Positions 1 to 7,502 of a stretch of 14,616 nt of DNA are shown here, piece after piece. Location of the stretch: positions 1-14,616 of the forward strand of contig JAZRAB010000208.1 in NCBI GenBank assembly GCA_045634345.1, read 5' to 3'. A program made the translations under genes and the position numbers. Position 1 is the stretch's first letter. Every line of letters begins with the position of its first letter. This DNA comes from Flemingiibacterium sp045634345 (GTDB taxonomy: Bacteria > Bacillota > Clostridia > Oscillospirales > CAG-272). The notes below the pieces were generated by a model. That model was not told the DNA's origin, did no database searches, and saw only the letters and a list, made by a program, of their open reading frames with translations.

Positions 1-2544
<2,544 letters not shown>

Positions 2545-2545
<1 letters not shown>

Positions 2546-2573
2546 ATTTCAGCTGTGGCTGAAATTTGAGTTT
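2545..2573 (+). terminator. Hairpin at the end of secA, possible terminator
   Basis: A 9-bp stem (2545-2553 with 2558-2566, loop TGTG) starts on the last base of the secA stop codon. It is followed by TGAGTTTG, a weak T-tract. The position suits a terminator but the tail is poor. Its right arm runs into the AAATTTGAGTTT end of repeat copy A. Confidence 0.45.
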
Positions 2574-2642
2574 GTCGAGCGGTTTGCCGCCCCGAGCGTT
2601 GGTGCTCCTTGCGGTGCTTTGCACCGCCTGCCGATATGCAGA

Positions 2643-2683
2643 GGGGAACCAATTACTCTCAAACGCCGATCCATAGGTTCCCC
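2643..2683 (+). repeat. 41-nt stem-loop module of copy A
   Basis: GGGGAACC (2643-2650) pairs with GGTTCCCC (2676-2683) around a loop containing CTCAAACGCCG. The same 41-nt module is at 5123-5163 (same strand) and 14510-14550 (opposite strand). Stem bases differ between copies while pairing and total length stay the same. Confidence 0.75.
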
Positions 2684-2729
2684 CCTGCACTCCCCTCCTT
2701 GGCTCGGCTGAGCCGAGGCTTGAGGGGGT

Positions 2730-2851
2730 GGAGGGGGAAGCACGCTAATCGGCAGCAGGTCACTGTGTGACCTGCGTGTAAGTTCGGCTTTGCCGAACTT
2801 TATAGCAATTCGGCGAAGCCGTCTTGCTTGAGGGACAGTGGCTCCCCCTCC
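2730..2851 (+). repeat. 122-nt structured core of copy A
   Basis: An outer stem pairs 2730-2741 with 2841-2851 (11 bp, one bulged A). It encloses a 9-bp hairpin at 2755-2775, a 9-bp hairpin at 2780-2800, and a short CGGC-GAA-GCCG hairpin at 2811-2821 followed by CTTGCTTGAG. Copy B has the same layout in exactly the same length at 5252-5373, but with a different outer-stem sequence. This suggests a folded RNA or a DNA cruciform. Confidence 0.75.
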
Positions 2852-2953
2852 CGAGCGGCGGCAATACCGCCGCGAGCAATACGGTAGGCGGCGTAGAGTG
2901 CCGCTTGGGAGAACCGATAATCGGAGCATCAAACTCCCCGATAAACAATAATT

Positions 2954-2993
2954 TATATAAAAACCGGCTGTCTGCGCTCACCGCAGACAGCCG
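2954..2993 (-). terminator. Intrinsic terminator of the MATE gene
   Basis: On the minus strand, seven bases past the MATE stop, a perfect 12-bp stem (2982-2993 with 2965-2976, 5-nt loop) is followed by GGTTTTTATAT. This is a strong rho-independent terminator. Its T-tract touches the 19-nt end of repeat copy A, which finishes at 2954. Confidence 0.9.
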
Positions 2994-3000
2994 TACAATT

Positions 3001-4419
3001 TTAAACCTTTACTTTAGCCCACTTTCCGCCGGAAAACCGTATAAGCATAAAAAGGAGCCGCAAATACTGGTCTATCGACATTGCGATCCACGCGCCGATA
3101 ACTCCAAACGAAAATACGTAGCACATCAAATATGTCATAGTCGGACGCACAAGAGCAATACATACAAGGCTGACTACAGCCGCATAAGTGGTATCGCCTG
3201 CACCACGGACACATCCGCTGTAAATAACCTGTGATATCTGCGCAGGGGTTATTAGCGCGAGGATTAAGAGTATCTTAACGCCTACGCTGACTATAGTAAC
3301 AGCCTCAGGCTCACCCTTTGTCATAAAGAGATTTATCAGCATTTCGCCGCCAAGCGTGAATAGAAGCATCAAAAGCATTGCAATACCAAAGCCAATGCGC
3401 TGAGCGGTCTTGCCGTAAATTATGGAATAATCGGGGCGCTTTTTGCCAAGATTCTGCCCGACAAGCGAGGATGCCGCAACGCCAAGTCCGTCACCGAAGC
3501 AGAACGACAGATTCACTATACTCATGCATATCGTATGCGTCGCAAAATCGATTGTGCTCAGCTCTGCCACCATTTTAGCAACGATGAAGAAACCGAACCG
3601 CATGAATACCTGCTCAATTGCCGCTGAGCTTGAGATTTTGAATATAGGCATTAGATTGCTTTTCTTAAACCTAAAAAGTGAGGAGAGTCGGAGATGCAGA
3701 AACCGTTCCGGATGTGAGACTGAATATACAGACATGGCGCATGAAGTAATATTGCCGAGCATAGTGGCAATTGCCGCACCCATGACACCGAGCTTCGGAA
3801 AAAAGAACAGCCCGTTTATAAGCAATGCATTGAATATGCAATTGACGATATTCGCCGTCATGTTGGTTGTCATTGATATGCGCGTATTACCGGAGCCTCG
3901 CTGTGCCGCATTGATAATAAGGCTTATCGATGTAAAGAGCATACCGATCATTGTTATGCGGAAATATACCGTTGACATGCCGATTGTATCATCCTTGGCT
4001 CCGCTGAAACGAAGCAGTGGCTCGGCAAAGTAAATCGCCGCACTGACAAGTATAACTCCAAGTATCAGGCAAAGCGAAAGTGCTTGTGCAAGACAGCGGT
4101 TAGCATCCTCACGGTCATTTTCACCCTTTCGGCGGCTGACTATCGCTGTAACTCCGATATTAAGCGCAAAGAAAACCGCATAGAAAATAAACCTCGGCTG
4201 ATTTGTAAGACCGACCGCCGCAACAGCTGTCGAGCCTTGCGTGCTCACCATTATGGAGTCAATAAAATTGACAAGTCCGAGAAGCACGGCCTCCATGGTA
4301 GCCGGCCATGCAACCTTGATGAAATTTTTATAAAAATCCCCGGTGTTGTACCGGTCCTGCAGCTTTTGAGCAGGTTTTAACATGTGGTCGGGAGCGTATA
4401 ACCGACGCAGCAATTCCAT
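3001..4419 (-). CDS. MATE-family multidrug/toxin efflux transporter
   Basis: This 472-residue protein belongs to the MATE (multidrug and toxic compound extrusion) family. These are 12-helix membrane antiporters that export cationic or other small molecules using Na+ or H+ gradients. Seen here: a hydrophilic N-terminal segment of about 30 residues, then hydrophobic helices throughout; WPATMEAVLLGLVNFIDSIMV (about 38-58) matches the family's first-helix signature; RGSGNTR at 174-180 and RGAGDTT at 405-411 are the paired motifs of the two pseudo-symmetric halves. The start ATG is preceded by GGAG nine bases upstream, and a sigma-A-like promoter lies just beyond. A strong terminator follows the stop, so the gene is probably monocistronic. 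It is divergent from a DtxR/MntR-type regulator, which could mean shared control but proves nothing about substrate. Substrate and coupling ion cannot be read from the sequence. Confidence 0.92.
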   Translation of the reverse strand: MELLRRLYAPDHMLKPAQKLQDRYNTGDFYKNFIKVAWPATMEAVLLGLVNFIDSIMVSTQGSTAVAAVGLTNQPRFIFYAVFFALNIGVTAIVSRRKGENDREDANRCLAQALSLCLILGVILVSAAIYFAEPLLRFSGAKDDTIGMSTVYFRITMIGMLFTSISLIINAAQRGSGNTRISMTTNMTANIVNCIFNALLINGLFFFPKLGVMGAAIATMLGNITSCAMSVYSVSHPERFLHLRLSSLFRFKKSNLMPIFKISSSAAIEQVFMRFGFFIVAKMVAELSTIDFATHTICMSIVNLSFCFGDGLGVAASSLVGQNLGKKRPDYSIIYGKTAQRIGFGIAMLLMLLFTLGGEMLINLFMTKGEPEAVTIVSVGVKILLILALITPAQISQVIYSGCVRGAGDTTYAAVVSLVCIALVRPTMTYLMCYVFSFGVIGAWIAMSIDQYLRLLFMLIRFSGGKWAKVKV

Positions 4420-4457
4420 TACGACATCTCCAGTCTGCGAAAATATCCGCTTCTAAT

Positions 4458-4486
4458 ATTGTAACAGATTTTTTCACGTTTTGCAA
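4458..4486 (-). promoter_or_regulatory. Sigma-A-like promoter of the MATE gene
   Basis: On the minus strand TTGCAA (4486-4481) and TACAAT (4463-4458) are separated by exactly 17 bases. The predicted leader to the ATG at 4419 is about 30 nt and contains the GGAG ribosome-binding site. Confidence 0.65.
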
Positions 4487-4534
4487 TAGCCGAGGAGACT
4501 TTTTCTCCCATTACTTTCAAAAATCACAGGATAC

Positions 4535-4563
4535 TTGAAATATTCACATTTATATGATATCAT
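4535..4563 (+). promoter_or_regulatory. Sigma-A-like promoter of the DtxR-family gene
   Basis: TTGAAA (4535-4540) and TATCAT (4558-4563) are separated by 17 bases, each matching the consensus hexamer at five of six positions. The predicted leader to the ATG at 4600 is about 30 nt. Confidence 0.7.
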
Positions 4564-4564
4564 A
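4553..4564. promoter_or_regulatory. 12-bp palindrome over the -10 box, candidate operator
   Basis: TATGATATCATA is a perfect palindrome covering the -10 hexamer of the metalloregulator gene. A site here could allow autorepression by the dimeric product. It does not match the textbook DtxR or MntR consensus, and AT-rich palindromes of this size can arise by chance. Confidence 0.35.
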
Positions 4565-4587
4565 ATAATAAAGAGATTTAATTTTGT

Positions 4588-4593
4588 GAGGTG
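4588..4593 (+). promoter_or_regulatory. Ribosome-binding site that fixes the regulator's start
   Basis: GAGGTG lies six bases before the ATG at 4600. The in-frame GTG at 4591 is part of this Shine-Dalgarno sequence, so it is unlikely to be the start codon. Confidence 0.8.
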
Positions 4594-4599
4594 TTTTCA

Positions 4600-4974
4600 A
4601 TGCGGCTTCAGGAATCCGGCGAAATGTACCTTGAAACTATATATATTCTTTCTAAAAACAACGCTAATGTACATTCAATTGACGTCGGCGAGCGTCTTGG
4701 GTACTCAAAGCCAAGTGTCAGCCGTGCTATGAGCATACTCAAAAGCGGCGGTTACATAACTATGGCGGCAGACGGAACGCTGAATCTCACAACACGCGGA
4801 CGTGAGATCGCAGAGAAGATATATGAACGCCACACGATTCTTACAAAGCTTCTCGTTTCACTCGGCGTTGATAATGACACCGCATCAGAGGATGCCTGCC
4901 GGCTTGAGCATGATATAAGCGACAAGTCGCTTGAGGCGATAAAACAGTATCTTATAAAAGAGGGCAAAATATAA
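4600..4974 (+). CDS. DtxR/MntR-family metal-dependent transcriptional regulator
   Basis: A 124-residue DNA-binding repressor of the DtxR/MntR family: an N-terminal winged helix (about 1-70) and a metal-binding dimerisation domain (about 71-124), without the C-terminal SH3-like domain, so MntR-sized. The recognition-helix region reads LGYSKPSVSRAM, followed by the wing. Likely metal ligands by alignment are Met9, His78, Cys100, Glu103 and His104, corresponding to DtxR Met10, His79, Cys102, Glu105 and His106. Asp8 and Glu99 of the Mn-selective MntR site are Met and Cys here, which favours Fe(II) sensing. Glu12 matches MntR Glu11. The DtxR ancillary ligands Glu83 and His98 appear to be replaced (Thr82, Ser96). 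The start is set by the ribosome-binding site at 4588-4593. It is divergent from the MATE exporter and ends in its own terminator. Targets are unknown. Confidence 0.9.
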   Translation: MRLQESGEMYLETIYILSKNNANVHSIDVGERLGYSKPSVSRAMSILKSGGYITMAADGTLNLTTRGREIAEKIYERHTILTKLLVSLGVDNDTASEDACRLEHDISDKSLEAIKQYLIKEGKI

Positions 4975-4998
4975 TTTTGCCTTTGTTCAATACAAATG

Positions 4999-5040
4999 CG
5001 AGCTGCACGCAGTTTGACTGCGCACAGCTCGTGATTTTTT
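4999..5040 (+). terminator. Intrinsic terminator of the DtxR-family gene
   Basis: Arms 4999-5013 and 5017-5031 pair over 15 positions with a 2-nt internal mismatch and a TTG loop, followed by TGATTTTTT. The 19-nt end of repeat copy B begins three bases after the T-run. Confidence 0.85.
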
Positions 5041-5122
5041 GTAAATTATTGTTTGTTGGGGAGTTTACTGTCTCGAGCTTCGCAACTTCCAATCGGCGCT
5101 TTGCGGTGCCTGCCGATTTACA

Positions 5123-5163
5123 GGGGGCTGCTTTGCGCTCAAACGCCGCTCCAATCCGCCCCC
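5123..5163 (+). repeat. 41-nt stem-loop module of copy B
   Basis: GGGGGC (5123-5128) pairs with GCCCCC (5158-5163) around a 29-nt loop containing CTCAAACGCCG. It aligns without gaps to 2643-2683 and to the reverse complement of 14510-14550. Confidence 0.7.
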
Positions 5164-5251
5164 AGCACCCCTGCTCGGCTCGGCTGAGCCGTCTCTTGTA
5201 TGTTGATAACTGCTATACAAAGGAGCGGCGCCAGCCAAGGAAGTTGGGGAT

Positions 5252-5373
5252 GCAAGGGGCAGGAAACTTCGGCGTTAGCAGGTCACGTTGTGACCCGCGC
5301 GTAAGTTCGGCATTGCCGAACTTTATAGCAAGACGGCTTGCCGACTTGCTTGAGATCGGTTCCTGCCCCTTGC
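5252..5373 (+). repeat. 122-nt structured core of copy B
   Basis: A perfect 14-bp outer stem pairs 5252-5265 (GCAAGGGGCAGGAA) with 5360-5373 (TTCCTGCCCCTTGC). It encloses hairpins at 5278-5298 (9 positions, one mismatch), 5303-5323 (9 bp, ATT loop) and CGGC-TT-GCCG at 5334-5343, then CTTGCTTGAG. Layout and total length equal those of the copy A core, but the outer-stem sequence is different and still complementary. Confidence 0.75.
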
Positions 5374-5492
5374 CCTCGCAAGGCATTGCCTTGCGAGGAA
5401 TATCGGCAGGCGGTGCGAAACACCGCAAGGAGCACCGATGCGCGGAGCAGTAAACTGCCCCGCGCGACGAGTGCGCTAAACTCAAATTTGTC

Positions 5493-5507
5493 CACTGAAT
5501 TACAGTG
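5493..5507 (-). terminator. Small hairpin after the FTR-like gene, weak terminator candidate
   Basis: CACTG/CAGTG (5 bp, 5-nt loop) lies 15 bases past the FTR-like stop on the minus strand, followed by GACAAATTTGAGTTT, where the repeat end begins. The stem is short and the T-tract weak. Confidence 0.3.
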
Positions 5508-5522
5508 TTTCACCCAATAAAC

Positions 5523-5720
5523 TTATTTTGATTTATAATAAAGCAAGCAGTGGCAGTAGCCTTCAAAATCGGGATCCTCGATCTGTTCACGGAACTCCTT
5601 GCACATACACTTGTAGTCTTCGCTAACACCAAGACGGCAGGGGCAGTAACCGCCTTTAGCTTCGAGCCCTTCTTTGACCGTCTTTACTATTTCCTTGTCG
5701 GGGTTAAGCGTTATTTTCAC
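5523..5720 (-). CDS. Ferredoxin:thioredoxin reductase catalytic-chain-like iron-sulfur protein
   Basis: A 65-residue protein with the six-cysteine pattern of the catalytic subunit of ferredoxin:thioredoxin reductase (FTR): CPC at 26-28, CMC at 38-40 and CHC at 56-58. In FTR four of these cysteines hold a [4Fe-4S] cluster and two form the redox-active disulfide. By homology Cys26, 38, 40 and 56 would bind the cluster and Cys28/Cys58 would be the active pair. Spacing is CxC-9-CxC-15-CxC, compressed in the first gap relative to the plant/cyanobacterial enzyme (16 and 8). It starts with GTG, overlaps the SulP stop by four bases and has AAGGAG seven bases upstream inside the SulP gene, so the two are translationally coupled. 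No FTR variable subunit, thioredoxin or ferredoxin gene lies nearby. It probably reduces a thioredoxin-like or other disulfide partner; the partner cannot be named. Confidence 0.85.
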   Translation of the reverse strand: MKITLNPDKEIVKTVKEGLEAKGGYCPCRLGVSEDYKCMCKEFREQIEDPDFEGYCHCLLYYKSK

Positions 5721-7402
5721 ACTGCTGCTCCTTGATTTTCACATTCGGCTTCGGCGGATTCGACACCTTCGGTTCTGTCTGCAATAAGCGCTTTGTCGAT
5801 TGTCGCGTATGAATGACCTTCGCCGAGCTCATTGAGAATACGGCTGCGATCAAATACTTTAGCAACAGCATCGTTCATACCGCAGAAGACTATCCGTCTG
5901 CCGTTTGCCTTAAATTCTCCTGCCAGTTCACCGAGCGTTTCCACCGAGCTGATATCAATTTCAGGTGCTCCGCGAAGGGAAACTATGATTTCATCATACT
6001 GTGAAAGCTCTGAAATTTTAGCGGATAGCTTGCCGATATTAGCAAAGAAAATATCGCCGGTGACATATACAACAACGCTGTTGTCATGCCCGCATCCGAG
6101 CTTGCCGCGCGGAGAAAGACGGTTTTCGTCAACATCTGCGCAGGAAATATCAATATGAGCGGCATTTTTTATGAATACCATAAGCGAGAATACAATACCT
6201 ATGACAATGGCAACGGTAAGATCAAATACCACCGTAGCGATCATTGTGATAAGAAATTGCAGGATAGCTCCGATGAATTTATTTTTAAATATGTACTTAA
6301 TAGCGTGCCACTCGTTCATCCGCCATGCGGTAACAAGGAGCACACCGCCGAGTGCGGACATGGGTACAAGCGCCATTACGCTTCCGAGTAGGAACATCGC
6401 CGCAAGCAGCCACAGTGCATGGAATATACCGGTCAGGCGCGTCTGTGCGCCGGATTTTATAGCCACGCTTGTACGTGCGATAGCCGCTGTTGCGGGTACT
6501 CCGCCGAAAAATGGGATAAGAATGTTGCCAACGCCTTGTGCAACAAGCTCGGTGTTCGCATCAAACGGTTCATTCTTCATTCTCGATGCGGACGCGCCGC
6601 AAAGCAGACTCTCAATCATGCCAAGCGCCGCAACGGTAAGTGCAGACGGAAGCAGAGTCATAAGCATATCAAAATTGAGTGTGGAGAGCGAAAGTCTGTC
6701 CGACAAAAAGAGTGTTTTCGGAATTTCGCCGACAGTTGCAACGTCGTCAAAGCGGAATATTACATAGACTACAGTAGAAACAATAATACCAATGAGCGAG
6801 GAGGGGACCTTCGCGTTCCACTTCTTCGGCCATATTACCATTATCGCCACAACAATAAGTCCGAGCACAAGCGTCCAAAAATGCGGTCTGAAACCGAGTG
6901 TGCCATACGAAGCAAGCTTCTCTATCGCGCTCTCGCCCTTAGATACAGTACCGAAGAAATTATCGAACTGACCTAGCGCGATTATGACTGCGATGCCGGA
7001 CGTGAAGCCGGTGATTACCGGACGCGGTATCAGAGAAACCAGCTTGCCAAGGCGGAAAATACCGCACAGAAGCAATATAATGCCTGCGATAAGGCAAACA
7101 ACAAATACGCCGTTTAAGCCTATCGCCTCATTCGCGGCAATGGTAATAAGCACCGCGCTCATCGCACCCGTAGGACCGGATATCTGGAACGATGCGCCGG
7201 AGAGCGCGCTGATTACGATACCTGCGATGATGGCGGTAATAAGCCCCGACGCCGCAGTCGCGCCACTTGCAACACCAAACGCAAGTGCAAGCGGAAGTGC
7301 TACCGCCGCAACGGTAAGTCCTGCCAAAAGATCTTTTATAAACTTTGATGCATTATAACCCGAAAACTCACGGCGAAGCATTGATACATAGTTTTTAAAC
7401 AT
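5717..7402 (-). CDS. SulP-family anion transporter with C-terminal STAS domain
   Basis: A 561-residue SLC26/SulP permease, an integral membrane carrier for sulfate, bicarbonate, dicarboxylates or similar anions. About 25-425 is a multi-helix transport domain containing the family's ALPLALAFG segment (about 35-43) and SGPTGAM (75-81). About 440-540 is a cytosolic STAS domain with the conserved strand-helix segment EIDISSVETLGEL (Asp483, Ser485, Ser486), of the anti-sigma-antagonist fold that regulates these carriers. A hydrophilic tail of about 25 residues rich in Glu and Ala follows. The ATG is preceded by GAGG with an 8-base spacer. I found no convincing promoter in the 50 bases between the ilvE terminator and the start; TTGGAA/TATGTA is a weak possibility. 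The start of the FTR-like gene overlaps its last codons. Substrate is not decidable from sequence; pairing with a thiol-redox protein makes sulfate plausible, as inference only. Confidence 0.92.
   Translation of the reverse strand: MFKNYVSMLRREFSGYNASKFIKDLLAGLTVAAVALPLALAFGVASGATAASGLITAIIAGIVISALSGASFQISGPTGAMSAVLITIAANEAIGLNGVFVVCLIAGIILLLCGIFRLGKLVSLIPRPVITGFTSGIAVIIALGQFDNFFGTVSKGESAIEKLASYGTLGFRPHFWTLVLGLIVVAIMVIWPKKWNAKVPSSLIGIIVSTVVYVIFRFDDVATVGEIPKTLFLSDRLSLSTLNFDMLMTLLPSALTVAALGMIESLLCGASASRMKNEPFDANTELVAQGVGNILIPFFGGVPATAAIARTSVAIKSGAQTRLTGIFHALWLLAAMFLLGSVMALVPMSALGGVLLVTAWRMNEWHAIKYIFKNKFIGAILQFLITMIATVVFDLTVAIVIGIVFSLMVFIKNAAHIDISCADVDENRLSPRGKLGCGHDNSVVVYVTGDIFFANIGKLSAKISELSQYDEIIVSLRGAPEIDISSVETLGELAGEFKANGRRIVFCGMNDAVAKVFDRSRILNELGEGHSYATIDKALIADRTEGVESAEAECENQGAAV
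5728..5733 (-). promoter_or_regulatory. Ribosome-binding site of the FTR-like gene inside SulP
   Basis: AAGGAG on the minus strand lies seven bases upstream of the GTG start at 5720 and within the last SulP codons. It supports the GTG start and translational coupling. Confidence 0.75.
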
Positions 7403-7444
7403 TTAATAAACCTCAAGATACATAGAATTTTATTTTTAAATTTT

Positions 7445-7488
7445 CCAAAAATCACAGCAGTACACCCACTTAGTAAGTGTACTGCTGT
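7445..7488 (-). terminator. Intrinsic terminator after ilvE
   Basis: A perfect 12-bp stem (7477-7488 with 7454-7465, 11-nt loop) lies 14 bases past the ilvE stop and is followed on the minus strand by GATTTTTGG. It separates ilvE from the SulP unit. Confidence 0.8.
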
Positions 7489-7502
7489 TAATTTTTTAAT
7501 CC

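Larger units (their letters stand above)
2562..2954 (-). repeat. Mosaic hairpin-rich intergenic repeat, copy A
   Basis: This 393-bp element fills the gap between the convergent secA and MATE genes. One end is AAATTTGAGTTT (2562-2573), shared with copy B in reverse complement. The other end, read on the minus strand from 2954 to 2936, is a 19-nt sequence of the form AAATTRTTGTTTRTYGGGG, shared with copies B and C. Inside are many short-loop hairpins: 2611-2627 (7 bp, TTT loop), 2703-2717 (7 bp), 2755-2775 (9 bp), 2780-2800 (9 bp, TTT loop) and 2855-2873 (7 bp). Three modules recur elsewhere in the window: a GC-rich unit of about 36 nt (2602-2637 minus; diverged copy 2878-2911 plus), a 41-nt stem-loop (2643-2683) and a 122-nt core (2730-2851). 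Open frames here run through the palindromes and lack protein character. Strand is given by the AAATTATTG end, matching copies B and C. The overall type resembles BIME/REP mosaics; the family is not one I recognise. Confidence 0.85.
5043..5489 (+). repeat. Mosaic hairpin-rich intergenic repeat, copy B
   Basis: This 447-bp element fills the gap between the convergent regulator and FTR-like genes. It begins with the shared 19-nt end (5043-5061) and ends with AAACTCAAATTT (5478-5489), the reverse complement of the copy A end. Internal parts: a degenerate inverted GC-rich unit (5100-5118), the 41-nt stem-loop (5123-5163), a segment not seen in copy A (about 5195-5240, with TTGTAT/ATACAA arms), the 122-nt core (5252-5373), an 11-bp hairpin with ATT loop (5374-5398) and a near-perfect GC-rich unit (5400-5435), 34 of 36 bases identical to the one at 2602-2637 on the opposite strand. 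Compared with copy A the ends are inverted, while the core keeps the same absolute orientation. A 158-codon frame crosses this region, but it runs through the terminator and the palindromes and is rejected as a gene. Confidence 0.85.

Noticed and set aside
2549..3234. Several 70-136 codon frames in and around copy A on both strands
   Set aside because: They arise from GC-rich hairpin repeats and the antisense of the MATE gene; composition is low-complexity and no frame is shared with copy B.
4591..4599. GTG at 4591 as start of the DtxR-family gene
   Set aside because: The GTG is part of the GAGGTG Shine-Dalgarno sequence, and the ATG at 4600 has ideal spacing.
4977..5453. 158-codon plus-strand open frame across the regulator terminator and repeat copy B
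   Set aside because: It translates a terminator and a series of perfect palindromes, has no good ribosome-binding site and no recognisable protein character; the same modules in copy A do not keep the frame.
2546..5522. CRISPR array or insertion sequence in the repeat-rich gaps
   Set aside because: There are no regularly spaced direct repeats with unique spacers, and no transposase or flanking target duplication could be seen.
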